This document shows, piece after piece, positions 44,374-62,765 of a DNA stretch of 64,000 nucleotides; position 1 is the stretch's first letter, and each line of letters opens with the position of its first letter. The notes under the pieces were generated by a model. The model made no database searches and was not told the origin of the DNA. It was given only the letters and a program-made list of their open reading frames with translations. A program made the translations under genes and the position numbers. The stretch is from Lithospermum erythrorhizon (lineage: Eukaryota > Streptophyta > Magnoliopsida > Boraginales > Boraginaceae). The stretch is taken from positions 558,001 to 622,000 of the forward strand of contig JADFUC010001610.1 of assembly GCA_019722365.1 (NCBI GenBank). The letters are read 5' to 3'.

Positions 44374-46110
44374 TTTCAGTGGTATTGTCATAGCATATCG
44401 ATTCTGGATCCCGACTCTTTGAGATACCAATTGCTATGTGAAGGGAAATCCGACTTGCTGTTGGCATTGCAAGCCGTTTTGTAGGTCGACTTACATCCCT
44501 AGCTCAGGCGTTTAGACTGATGTAATAAATTTTTGACTTGTATGTCGTTTTACTAATCGATCATGTTGAAACTCTTATGTTCCACAGCAAAATGGCGAGA
44601 TCTTTATATCGTTGATCCGATTACCTGTACAGATGAGGAAATCTTTTTTTATACAAATAAAATTGTGCCATGAGAATGGTTTATTTTTATAAATCAATTT
44701 GTATCTTGTTAATTTAGCTATTAATGTCTTACATGTATTCCATTTATGTCTTAAAATCTGTTACATGTCCAGTGTTATTGAGTGATGAAGGTAACACGGT
44801 GAATTGGGATATTACTCATAATGATGAGGTCTCGATCTCGAATACTTGTAGTGATAATGGTCGTTTTTTTGAAGAAAAAAAATATACTATCAATTTGTGG
44901 AGAATGTTGGATTGAGATAAATATAGATATGAAACAGGTAAAACGTAATTAAAAATATATTAACATCTTTTAACTAACCAAATGAATTGTATAAAGATGG
45001 ACAACCATCATTAAAGTACATAGATTGAGTACACCTAACAGCTAAATGAAACCATTCTTGATAAAGTTCACATGCTGCTTCGTTTGCTTGCTTAGTTGCT
45101 TCATAGGCTAATGCTGATGGTAGTTTTTGCCTGAGTTGACATCTACCGAATTTCGAGAAACAAGAACTTCGAGTCCATTTCAATTTTCAACTTGATTTAG
45201 TTTGAAATGAAAGAAGAATTGTAGTTCGACTCGATCAACATTAGGTACCTTGAGGGCCGGATTGGGGTTTTACTCGACAACATTTAAATATGCTAATTAG
45301 ATTCACCTCGATTGATTTGATATTCCTTGAGGGTTCAAGAGTGGTTAAAGTATACAACTTATGAACTATGAATATGTCTATAAAAAATAAGATCAAGAAT
45401 TTTCATACCCTACTTGTTGATAATGAATCTAGGTTCGGATCAGGTTCTTTCATTGATCTAGGAGATATCTTCAAAGTTGTTGTGGCACTTGTTCCAACAA
45501 CAAAAAATGTTGAGGAATCATGCAGATGTTGCAGGAATAATTTTACCCCCAAGGTGGGATTGCAATGTCTTGGACAAGAACTAGATACCATGAAAGCAGT
45601 TGCATATTTGTTATCATTCAGTTGCATATTTGTTACATTTATGTTGCTACTTTGAAAAAGGGATATAGGACTACAATGATCCCACATTGAGTAGAGGATA
45701 TAGTTTGAAATCCTTCTGAGTATTACAAATTAGAGTCATGTAACACCTTGTTACTTACTTACCCTGACGTGCAAATAACGGGGTGGATCACTGGCTTCAT
45801 ACTAGTTAAGCGACTTCCATTGCACTCTATGGTGCTAGTCTGCTGTCACCAGCCACAGCCTCATTATAATTTCAGATAGAAAATCATGTCAAGGCCATTT
45901 CCATCTAATTTAAGATAAATTTATTTACTTCACACTAATTTATTAACATAAAATTCAAATTTTATAATCATTTTAAATTGTTTATCTCATTTTCTTTAGT
46001 AAGTCTTGTTTTAATTTGTATTTGTTCTTCAAATCGGACCTTGTCAATGATTTGATTTCGAATGATGAGTAAATAACTTCTGCAAATCAAACGAATGGGT
46101 ACTAGAAGCT
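44374..46110. other. 3' flank of PRELI gene and gene-free DNA
   Basis: Short open frames (44974-45183 minus, 45368-45655 plus) have no recognisable motif. I see no supportable gene. Confidence 0.45.
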
Positions 46111-46112
46111 TG

Positions 46113-46460
46113 TTGAGCCACCGACTGCACTGAACCTTCTTGATGTAGATCAGACGATACCGCTAAGCCACGAGGCCATCGGTCATTAAGACTAATATTC
46201 ACCGACCAAATAAAACTAGAATATCTCAATTGTTCATTAGAGTCAAAATCATGACAATCTCGTAAGATTATCAAAAGATTCAAAATCACAGCTACCGACT
46301 GCACTGAAACCTCTTGATAGACTGATTCGATACCGCTAAGCCATGAGGCCACGGGTCATTAAGACTAATATTCAACGACCAAATAAACTAGCATATCTCA
46401 ATTGTCCATTAGAGCCAAAATCATGACAATTCATAAGACATCAAAGATCCAAAACTATAA
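46113..46460. repeat. ~175-bp tandem duplication
   Basis: Two adjacent copies share the words ccaccgactgcactgaa / taccgactgcactgaa, gataccgctaagcca, gtcattaagactaatattca and catgacaat. The copies start near 46118 and 46293 and differ by small indels and substitutions. No coding sense. Confidence 0.85.
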
Positions 46461-47320
46461 CGGTTACCGCTCATTAACGCTCATTAATAGCTATATGTAC
46501 CAACAACGTAAAACGATACACGCATTAAATGCACCATTTTAAGACAGACAAGTGAAAAAATTCAAATAAAGTACTAAAATTATTTTTGCAATTAAACGTG
46601 ATACCAAAATTCACAAACGTTGACACAGATTACATAAAAAGCTTAAAATATACTTATATAATTGACATTAATTTATTTTTATTTGGTGAAATAATACATA
46701 TTACCTAAAAATATATCAAAAGAAAAAAATATATATCATAAATTCAAGATAATTGTGATTTTCGATCATTAATAAACCATTAAATTCCAACAAAAAGCCT
46801 TAACGAACCTCCGTAACTTTCCACATTAATAATTGTCAAAAAACGAGATGAAATGTACATTAATAATATTTGAATATGTTTCGTTCTACTAAATGGATTA
46901 TATCAACAAAAATAGGTCTGAAAACTATTAATCTCCATCAATACTAGTATGATGCACAAACAAATATAAACGAAACACCACATATACAACATAATACTAT
47001 TCTTCAACCTCAACTACCTTCAAACCTGCCTCTTTTATACACTACAGAAGCAATAATCTCCCAAATTTAACCATGCTACTCATTTGCCTTGGCTTATCAT
47101 ACTTCAGCAATATGTAGCTGCTGAATTGGAACGACGAATACCAGAGCATATCCCGGTAAAAGGTCTGGCTTGCAACAAGCAGTGATCGATCCTTCTCCTT
47201 TCATAGAAAGTTTCCAACAACGATTTGGTGTTAAAACAAACTTCAACCGACGTTGATTGATTTCTCGAATGTTTCCACTTCTCATGTTCTGCAGGGTGAG
47301 GATGGCTGCTTATGGGGAAA
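46461..47320. other. Intergenic DNA and 3' UTR of the DER gene
   Basis: AT-rich and non-coding. Bases from about 47000 to 47320 are the probable 3' UTR of the minus-strand DER gene. Confidence 0.4.
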
Positions 47321-50300
47321 CTAAGCTAATGCAGTCAACTTTGTATCAAGTAGAGCGAGATCTTCCTGTTCCTCTGATACAGGGATCCTTCCTGGAAACA
47401 GTTGAAGATGGAGAATGAAAATATTAAAATGATACTATGTGTCTATGTTAAATTGCATCGACAAGTGTAGGCAATGCATAAATGTTTAAGAATATGCAAA
47501 GTGCATTAGGCATTCCGATCACAAAACATGTCCAACTCATTCAATCTCGCTTCAAACTTCAAGAACTAAGCAGTGAAAATCTTCAGATGATCATGCATAC
47601 GATTATAAACCATGGTGATAAATGAACTCCAACTATGAGGACGGTATGCAAAAAATAAAAAATAAATAGCATCCCCCAATGGCTCAACCCCTTTTAAGAA
47701 AAGATAATTGTGGAAAGCCGGTATGATAAAAAAAAATTGTATTGTGTGCAGAGATAGTCATACTGACCATCTTTCTTGTCCAATTTCCTCCTGTTGCGCC
47801 ATAGCAGCCGAATCGGTGTCCCAATAAATCCAGCACTTGCTCTTAACTGTTTTTCCATATAACGACGATATGTATCGGAGAAAAGTTTAGCATCGTTCAC
47901 AAAGAAGACAAATGAAGGTGGTCTAATTGCTGCCTGTAAAACAAACATGCGAGTATATCAGAATGCTACATGCCAAAAAACTGTGAGCTCCTTTATTTAC
48001 ACAGATATAAATATGGACAAGATAATCGAATGGAAGATGCCCGTAAAATCTCCATGGTCCCTAATTCTTTGTGATTTTTCTCCCAAAAAATTAAGTTTAG
48101 GTTGACAGTTGACTACATCATTTTTCCTTTTTGAGGACTATATATATATGTATGTATGTGTGTATGTATGTATGTATATTGTTTATCACAAGCTTCAAAG
48201 AAAGAAAGAAAAGAGGAAGTATTTTAAGGAGCAAAATAGTATATTTAGTACGAAACAAAATTCTTCAGAAATTATAGGCTACTCAATTACTTAGGCTGAC
48301 TGTCGAAGAGCTGAAGTGAGAACCATGGTGCAATAATTTAAGGCAAAATAAGTAAAAAAATCATGTCCAGAATAGTACCTGCGTGCAATAGAAAACACGT
48401 CCTCTCTTTCCACCACGAGTCCTTGGTGGCGGCTTCAAGGCAACAGCTTCACGCACGACTTGATTTATTGTAGCTGTACTCAGCCTTCTTGATCTCTCCT
48501 TTTCAACCATACTAGCAGCAACGATGATTCTGGACCGAGTCGGGGAGTTAAGACTTTTAAATCAAACACAATGGACCAACAAAAGAAAAAAAAGGACAAG
48601 ATGACTCAAGCATAGAAAAAAAGGGCAACATGCTCAAGGATAAAATGAAGGTATAAGGCAGTAAAGCAAACACATATTTTCACAGTTTTCCATTTGGCAC
48701 TCATATCGGGGACCTGTCTTATTCCAACAGTGAAAACTTACCCACAATGACACTTCTTGTCTTTACATATCCATCTTTTCACAAGTTTCAAGGTTCTTCA
48801 GAAACTTGATGTGTTGGAAACTCTCATTAGATACAAATTGAATTTAAAAGTAACTTAAAATGTAGTTTAAGTGATGATAAAATATGCCCCAATTGGTATA
48901 TGCAATTACATAGTTTCCATAGAATTTGCATAGGTTTCATAAATAATCGGGTGCAAGAACATACTTTTCAACACTGTGCCTCACCATGGCCGTTGAATAT
49001 ACAACAGGAGCCCAACTAAGAATTCTCAGCTTCTCCCTAATATCTTGCTCATAGTACACTGCAGTTTGATGGTTTTTGTTGGGTATTGTATCCCATTTAT
49101 TTACAACAATCAAGCAACCCTTCCCTTCTCCTTCTATTCTTTCAGCAATCTTGCGATCCTATAAGACCCAGGAAAAATGATACAAGCCAACAGTTAGCAT
49201 TCCAAATAGCAGGCCATGATAATAGATTAATAGGGAAGAATTATTCAAATAAGAATTCATCCTAAAAACTGACAGTATTAAACCAATAAGTTCATGGTGA
49301 GTGATTGTAAGTTTGTAACAAAGGCCAAGAAAAAGAGTATTTTCCAGATTTGAAAAACCTCTATTTTGAGGTCCTTATCTTGAATTAATTACTCCAACAA
49401 ACCCGTCATCTAATTACATCATGTATAAAGAACATGATATAAATCAGGATTCCATTATATGTCCCAATATTCAAATATATTTATTCCTGTCTGCTCACTT
49501 CACCAAACAACACATATGAAGTACCTGTTCAGTAATACAGGCCATGGCTTCAACAACAAGAGCTACAACATCAGAACGACGCACAGCTCGAAATGCACGA
49601 TTGACAGATAAAGCCTCCGTTGTGCTCCCTGATGATGCAACAGCTGCCTTTTTTCTGATACCGGCAGTATCTGTAAGCTGAAATCGCTGCCAGTGGATTG
49701 ATAAACAAATGTTATGACAATAAATTGTGCTACTTCGTAAGTAAAATAGTGGCTTCTGGGTGCATTTCTCTGTTTCCCTTAAACCCTTAAAATTTCAAGT
49801 TTCAACATGTAAGTTGGTTGCTGACTTTGAAAACATGATGAATGAGACTTGAAGAACATTAAGCATGGTACTCGCAAATGCTCAGGATTATAGCAAGCTA
49901 TCTATAAGTTTCAGTGTCTGAGCAGTAACTTTTCAATACTTACTTGACCATCTGGGCTGGTGAACTCTGTGTCAATCGCATCACGAGTGGTTCCACTGAT
50001 TGGACTGACAATGGTTCTGTCTTCCCCAACTAAAGCGTTCAGGATGCTACTTTTTCCAACATTTGGTCGGCCAACTATAGCAATTGCCGGTATGTAGCCT
50101 TCATCTTCATCCTGAAGGTTTTGTGGTTCCTAAAGTATCAAGTAAAAGGTATTACAACCTGAAAGTAGGATATAAACTCATGGTATGGCATAAACGTCTT
50201 ATTCATTCTCTACGCTTAATCAACTAAAAGTTAGAAGGATGACATCTAATTTCATGGCCAACAACAACATGCCCCAATGACTAATTTCATTACCATCCAT

Positions 50301-53300
50301 GCTAAAAAGAATATGAAAGCTACCACTGGTTAAATATTATTTACATTTAGTATCGCCCGGATCTCATTCCTGTACCTTATTGTCCTCTAGTCCTAAACAA
50401 ACTTGATCAAGAAGCTCTCCAGTCCCAGTACCAGATACGGCAGATATTGGAAGGGGAGAATACCTAGCAAATCAAGATAAAACCAAATGTCAAGAAACAA
50501 GAATACGACCTCCATAAACCGATATGTTCAAGATGAGAGGTTGTAACAAGAGTTGATAAGGAAAAGGGTCACCAGCTATACAACTGGAAATAATTTGGCA
50601 TGCATTCCAGTTCACATCTTTTTACTACTCCTATGCCATTAAGAAAACACCAAGGTTATCCATGTCAAAGATACTCTAGGTAATGATTTAAAGATGGTCT
50701 CGTTATATTGCAACCAAGGTGACTAAACAGAATAAAGCACTTAGAAAGAAAAGGACCATTGAAAACACCAATCCAGATATAATAGAATTCTGCCAACAAG
50801 AATTTTGTAGCCTAACTAGTTTTGGTAAATTTATAATATAAAAAAGCAGAATAGGATCTTAATCAATATGGACATAGATAAGAGGAAAACAAAGAAACCT
50901 TTGGCAGCTCTCTGTCCAGAAAACAAGTTAAGATAACAATGTCAGTTATTCATGCATTACCTAACAGCTTAGCCAATTAGCAAGCTACAAGGCAAATAGT
51001 AGCTCTTACAAATGAAAAAAACGCTAGCTAATGCTGCAAAGTTCATCCCCGCAAGCATAACAAGTATACATTTTAAACACACGAGATTATATAAAAGATG
51101 ATGCTTAAATTTGCTCAAGAGATTTACAAACAATGATAAGATGGACACAAATTAGCATAATATACCAAAACCAAACTAAGCATTTCTTAATTGAGTGGGC
51201 CAGCTACATTGGATATGATGTTACTCAACTCTAACTTGGGTCATGTCCCTCCTCAAGTTTTTGTGTGATAGGTTATACCCCCTCCGACTCTTCCTCAGTC
51301 TCCCTTTGCCTCTTCAATCATTCTCAACTTTAATAATTTTGTACCATCTTATAGGTTTTTTGACTGGTTGTCCTTCACATGGCCAAACCATCACAACAAC
51401 TGGCTCTTCCTTGTTTTATAATTCTATCCTTTTCAGGTAACCTTTAACAACCATCAGCTCATCTATTGAAATCTTATGGACATGTTGATTATAAGCATAG
51501 GTTGGGAAATACAGGATTGTTGTATTGTTCTAAGCTTCAAGAGTATCACTCCAAATATATTCGTCTTAGCCATATACTATCAGAAGAAACCTCTACGATA
51601 AAACTTACAGTTAAAACTCACCCCAAACCCCAAAAATCCAATGCTTGCATGATTCCTTTCCCAGGTGACTCGCACTTGTTAACCGCAAGAATAGTATACT
51701 TGTGTGAATAGTTCTTCCGCAACCAATCTCCTATCTCGGTATCTGCTGCAGTTAGACCTGCCTGTTTTCACTTTATGTTAATAGACTATACTATTGTATC
51801 ATTGTATGCAGATACATGAAAAAGAAAAGGGATAAATCCAACAAAGAAGGTATGTAATAGAACCTCTCAAAAAAATCTCAACATGGTGCACCTATAGTAT
51901 TAAGGTCTTAAGACATATTGAACAGCGAGAAACCTTTGCCTTTATTCAATTTATATTGTGCAAGGGAGGACTCGGAAGATTTATAAACAGATGCATGCTT
52001 CAGCACCCTAGATGGTGATCAGTAAATGAACTTCTGTTTTCAAACAAAAAATTGAAAAACAGAATGATTCTTTAACACTTTAAGCTCTTATCAATGAGTT
52101 TGAGGTCTCAAAGTAAAATGTTTTAATTATACACACATATTTGGGATTTTGGCTGAGGAGTAAAGTCGACAAGATATAATTTGCCCTTCAATCAGCCTTC
52201 TTACTGGTCTAGATAAAATTTCAGTACCTTTTTCTAAATAAATGTCACCATAAATATGCAAATTACTACTGAAATGAAAATTGTATAGACCAGAGTGAAC
52301 TGGAGCCTTCCTTCTCAACAGTAAGATTTAGCAACCATTTACATAATCATTGAAGACCACATGTCAATCAGATTTAGAGACAATGAACTGCTAAATAACT
52401 ATAAGCTACCCAGTGGGCAACAAATGTATACTTTAATTGAAGGGCATCAGTTAGTAGAATATCATAATAAGCAATTGCTACTCATAACAACTTTGAGAAT
52501 TGATTCTACAGACCCTAAATGAGGAGTGTACCTGACCATCAACAAGGAAGATGACCACTGATGCCTCTTCAACAGCTATAATAGCTTGCCTCTCAATCAT
52601 TGAGGGCATCCTGGCGACAGCAGCCTCTCTAGAAGCAAGTGGGATCCCCTCCATGCCGATGGTCGTAGAGATTGCCAACTCTTCCATCACACCTTCTTGT
52701 GACGTCGATATATTGAGAACGCCGCCGGTGTCCACCACCATAAATTCATGATCTCCCCAAAAGGATCTACCATACAATCGATCCCTGGTTACCCCAGGTT
52801 CATCTACTACAATGGCCCTGTTCCCCTGTAAAAACATAATTGAAATAAGATAACAAAAAATACCACTGAATGCAAATCACCAGCATCATCAAGATCACAG
52901 ATATCATCAAAGTTCGAAAATGCCTTCAAACTACCACTAGTTTTTAGTGAAGTGAAAACAGAAAAGATTTGTTTACCCCAACAAGCCGATTGAACAATGC
53001 TGATTTGCCAACATTTGGTCTTCCAACGATTGCAACTCTCGGAAGAAGGTTATCCGGAATCTGCCAAGAGTAAATTGACCCGAGTCAGCAAAAGGAACTA
53101 GTTAATTGGTATTATTACCTCATATCACATCATATATAAGTAGCTCAAAAATGAAACAATTAGTTTCTTGCAGACTTTTCGGTAAGCAAGAATCTTTAAC
53201 TACACCATAAAATCAGTTCAGCCTACTATACTTACATTGAAGGAGACAATTACAATTATTTGCATAATCTTTAACTACATGAACACTGTATTTGAATGAG

Positions 53301-54120
53301 ATTTATTACCTTTGGAGCTTCATATTCTTTAGCTCTCATATTCTTTCCTCGACCAACCTTTGGAGTATTAAGCTCCTCTTCTGGAACAAAATTTCAACCA
53401 AAATAAACCAAATCAATACTCCCTCCATTCCAAAAAGATTGCATTTGTCGCCATACTTTACTATTACCATTGAAAATCAAACTAGAATATCTTGTTAGGA
53501 TGCATGTACTAAAATTAATCAAAAATTCCAAAATCACAAACATCAAATCAAGAAAACAGGAAAGAACCAAACCAATGTCTAATTGTCTAAACAAGGACTC
53601 GAAGTTAAGCAAGAAAAAGCTTGTTTGGCTTCAAGTTCAAGTGCCTCCAAATCAAAATCTTCCAACAATTCATCAAAGTAAGGTTAAAAATACAATCTTT
53701 TGATATATTTTTACCATATCTTATACATACATATAAAAACACTCCATTCAAAGTTAAAAATACATAAAAATTCCAAATCACAAACATTAAGAAAACAGTG
53801 AAAACAAACAAACCAATGACTAATTTTTGAGACAATGACTCAGAGTAAGCAAGAACAGCTTTTTGGGCTTCAATTTCAAGTGCCCCCATATCAAAATCTT
53901 CCAAGAATTCATCATCTTGCTCTTCAAACTCTTCCTCTTCTTCTTCTTCTTCAAGCTCTGAGGTGGGATTTTGTGAAGCACATTGAATAAGCTTAAGGTG
54001 ACTCAGAGGTGGTCTTGACGAGTTTATTGATAAATATGAAAATGATGATATGGTTAAGGGACATGAAAATGGTAGAGCTTTTGGAGGGAAAGAAACTGCA
54101 TTTACAAGATGAAGCTCCAT
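47321..54120 (-). CDS. DER: Organellar double-GTPase Der/EngA (ribosome assembly)
   Basis: Homologue of bacterial EngA, a GTPase with two tandem G domains needed for 50S assembly; the Arabidopsis plastid form (EMB2738) is essential. Exons: 54120-53814, 53380-53310, 53060-52977, 52825-52532, 51761-51622, 50463-50376, 50129-49944, 49686-49525, 49158-48965, 48529-48379, 47933-47768, 47391-47321, giving 637 aa. Seen: a Ser/Pro-rich plastid-type presequence, an acidic Glu run, first GRPNVGKS (139-146) with DTGG, second GRPNVGKS (348-355) with DTAG (396-399) and NKWD (464-467), then a C-terminal KH-like domain ending after [20 protein letters not shown]. The first domain has NKCE in place of NKxD, as I recall for the plant family. 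Start chosen as the first ATG in frame (MELHLVNA). Intron 1 holds a duplicated piece of exon 1. Confidence 0.95.
48139..48179. repeat. (TATG)n microsatellite in a DER intron
   Basis: About 40 bp of tatg/tgtg repeats within the intron between exons 10 and 11. Confidence 0.85.
53518..53913 (-). repeat. ~239-bp tandem duplication copying the exon-1 tail and splice donor of DER
   Basis: The end of exon 1 plus the start of intron 1 (about 53913-53766) is repeated, diverged, at 53674-53518 inside intron 1. The copy keeps the word gatgaatt-ttggaagatttt, a GAAGCC...CAAGC segment and acattggtttg, the counterpart of the real donor region. It also keeps downstream intron words such as tgatgtttgtgatttt. 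Indels break its frame, so it is a pseudo-exon, not a usable alternative. Confidence 0.85.
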
Positions 54121-54857
54121 ACATGAGGATGATATTTTGGGTGTGTCTATGCAACTTTGGTTCAAGATGGGGGTTTATCCATTTTATTTTTTTGTTGTTG
54201 TTGTAACTGGTAGACTTCTGAGCTGAGGTAATAAACTGTTGTAATCATTTAAATCACATTAAGTAAGTTCCGTGTGATAGATACGATTAAAAAATATTGA
54301 TAACTAAATTCAAATTCATGATATTAAGATCACAAACTCACTTACTCCACCAACTTAATCATTCTAAATAACTTCGCCAATCGCCACCCTTGCGGATTGA
54401 GATTTATCCATATTGAATTTTAATGAGTAGAATATTTAAAAAAAATTAATTAACTAATTAAGAAGTGTCAAGTACTTTTATATTAGTGATGTTATCCAGT
54501 CGGGTTTGAGGTGGTACGAATAACTCGATCGGATACACACTTTATCAAGTTGAGTTCGAACGGGCACGAGTAACTCAATTGGATACACACCTTATCGAGT
54601 CGAGTTCGATCCGGTACAGACTTTATCGAGTCGGGTTCGAGTAACTAGATCGGTACACATTTTATCTTCTTGGGTAATTACATGGTTAACCTTTTACCTG
54701 AGCCTGACTCGATAATTAATGGAACAGGAGTCGAATTTATTTTTACTGAACAATTCCTGACTTCTACTTCTATTTAGAATGTCATATCAAATGTAATTAG
54801 TTCAGATTTGAGGAGTAATACTGTATAACCTATCTTGGCACAACAAAATCAGGTTCT
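54121..54857. other. Intergenic DNA between DER and MnmA
   Basis: Holds the DER promoter and the MnmA 3' flank. The block at 54483-54715 has about 3.5 units of ~58 bp built from words such as ctttatcgagtcg(a/g)gttcga and taactcgatcggatacacac. The same kind of words occurs near 5.0-5.8 and 42.4 kb. Confidence 0.6.
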
Positions 54858-60222
<5,365 letters not shown>

Positions 60223-61600
60223 TACTACTTCCTTGAGGCTTGGGAGGATAGCTTCATGGATGTTTTTATCTATATGAATTGGGTCCCATTTGGGTATTCT
60301 ATTATCGAATGTAGCCGACCTGCTCAAGCCGGGCCATATTCGACGATCCAATCTACATCGTACCATCCGAAACTCATCTCGCACATATTCGAAGTTCGAA
60401 CTTGACCTTTGAAATGGCTCGCGAAATAGGAAAAATTTGATGTACTCACTGAAACCCATTTGATACTTACCTCGAACCTATCTTAACTACCGAAACCGAA
60501 TCCTAACGCACAAAAGACCTCGAAATTAAAATAGCCTCTAACCGAACGACTTTATCTAATAGTATAAAAAACCAACATGGCTCTCAAACAGCTCTAGTAT
60601 TAAGTAACGGTTTTTGTAATATGTGGTTTAAGATTTGGATTATATATACATCATCGAGGTGAAAGTGAATAGATTAAAGTGAATAAAGTTGAAAGAATGT
60701 GAAAAATAAACAAAAGGTTTCATTATCCCTCGATTACGTCTTGAGTTGGGATTGATGAAAATCAAGCAGACAATGGTTAATGAAGATAGATTATTTAACC
60801 TCCCCGTGTTATGTGAATTACAGGATCTACATCCATTTACCTAATTGTTTTACAATTCAAATAACTGATTTTTCACTAACAATGTGAATTATAATTACAA
60901 TGTATATTTTGCTTGGAGGTTTTAGTCATAATAAACAATTTTAGAAATTCATTATGATATCAAGGCAACATCATTATTCCATTACGAACATTGTACTAAA
61001 TCATGTCATTTCCAAAATCAGTAAAGTAAAATTGAAAGTCCACGTCATTAAAACCCCTCAAGTGAAATTAAAATTCGTAAAAACAATGCCTTAACTTATC
61101 AAAGAATAAATAACAATTTGGCAAGATTCAAACTAGATACCTCATATTTAAAGCATACGACCAAATATCACTAGATTAAATGGTATTGGTTCAACTGACC
61201 AATTCAAACGAATATCGATCCAAGTAAATGATTAAGTAAAAACGACCCGCTCTTTTTTATCTTGTTACTCTTAAAACATAGCATATCTTATGTCTCATTT
61301 CTTGCCACATGTGTAGCATATTGATCATACTATCATATACATACAATGTGTTTTTATAAAAATAATACAATATCAGATTCTAGATATGTGATCTCACACC
61401 CAAGTTATACCCCAATGTAGCAATATATTTCTCCTATCTGATGTGGAGCTTAACAATTGGCTGGCACATCTCACACAACGTGGCCTCTCTATGAAGTAAT
61501 TTTCATTAATCTCAAATATTACAAATCCCAATTGTAACATCAATTTTGATTATTATACCCCTTACTAAACCCTGTTTTTTAATCTCTCTACTCAAAAGTA
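60223..61600. other. Promoter side of MnmA and AT-rich intergenic DNA
   Basis: No gene recognised. A GC-richer segment at 60290-60430 lies just upstream of the MnmA start. Confidence 0.45.
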
Positions 61601-61609
61601 TTTCCAATC

Positions 61610-62765
61610 TGCAATTGCAATTTATACAATTAGGAAATATTGAGGTGATGAATTTTTTGAATTACACTTGATCTTGTTATTTTTACTATTTTATAAAGAT
61701 TGTAGCTTTATATATATTTGCAAAAAATAATTATGGGTTTGATGAAATAAGTTACTTTTTGAATGTGGGTATTTATTGTTTTTGCAATATGTAGTTGAAG
61801 CTTATAGAATCTGGAAATAGTGAGGTGATAAATTTTGTTGAATTATACTTGAGCTTGTTATTTGATAAAGATTGTAACTTTATATTTGTTTGCAAAAAAT
61901 GATGATGGGTTTGATGAAATAAGTTACTTTTTGAATGTGGGTATTTGTTATTTCTTGCAATATTTAATTTGAAGCTTATAGAATCTGGAAATAGTGAGGT
62001 GATGAATTTTGTTGAATTATACTTGAGCTTGTTATTTGATAAAGATTGTAACTTTATATATATTTGCAAAAAATAATGATGGGTTTGATGAAATAAGTTG
62101 CTTTTTGAATGTGGGTATTTATTGTTTTTTGCAATATGTAATTGAAGCTTATAGAATCTGGAAATGGTGAAGTGATGAGTTTGGTTGAATTATACTTGAT
62201 CTTTTTATTGTTTTTTGTGCTCCAATTTGATAAAGATTAGAACTTTATGTATCTTTACTAAAAATAATGATGATTTTGATGAAATAATTAGTTTTTGAAT
62301 GTGGGTATTTATTGTTTTTGCAATATGTAATTAAAGCTTATAGAATCTAGATATAGACATATAGTGAGGATGAATTTTGTTAGAATTACATTTACAGTAT
62401 AATTGATCTTGTTATTGTTTTTTGTACTCCTAATTGATAAAGATTGGAATTTTACATATTATATATGCTCCTGTTACACTAGGTATCTGAAGGTTACAGC
62501 TCTAATAGTTATGTTTTTTTCATAAAGATTGTAAATTTATGTGTTTTTGCAAAAGCAAATTATAATAATTTAGATGAAATAGTTAATTTTTTGAATGTTG
62601 GGTATTTATTGTATTTTCCAATTGTAATTGCAAGGTGTAGAATTCAGAAATATTGATGAATTACGTCGAATTACACTTGATCTTGTTCTTCTTTTGCACT
62701 CCAATTGGTTAAAGATCGAAATTTTACATATATGCGTGCTTGTTCTACTTTTTATCTGACGATTA
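61610..62765. repeat. ~175-bp tandem array, left part
   Basis: Units share the order gcttatagaatctggaaata, gtgaggtgatgaattttgtt, gaattatacttga, tttgataaagattgtaactt, tttgcaaaaaataatgatgg, gtttgatgaaataa, tttttgaatgtgggtattta. Starts lie near 61631, 61811, 61985, 62159, 62346 and 62641, so spacing is about 175-190 bp except for a longer last interval. Two central units are nearly identical, so at least part of the array is recent. The array resumes at about 63780 after an insertion. Confidence 0.9.

Noticed and set aside
45368..45655. Plus-strand open frame of 95 codons with a Cys pair and a hydrophobic end
   Set aside because: No family recognised and the antisense frame is equally open; insufficient support.
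47097..47285. Minus-strand open frame of 62 codons below DER
   Set aside because: Lies beyond the DER stop in the probable 3' UTR and has no family signal.
48985..48990. Alternative donor ATG|GTGAGG for DER exon 9
   Set aside because: Using it would lose the conserved HSVEK segment and break phase with exon 10; the donor at 48964 restores both.
54009..54206. Plus-strand open frame over the DER start
   Set aside because: Antisense to the DER presequence exon.
60223..60459. N-terminal extension of MnmA from an upstream Met
   Set aside because: Open by chance: the added residues are charged and not targeting-like, while MMTTFCVALQ starts a typical presequence. Kept as a possibility in the gene entry.
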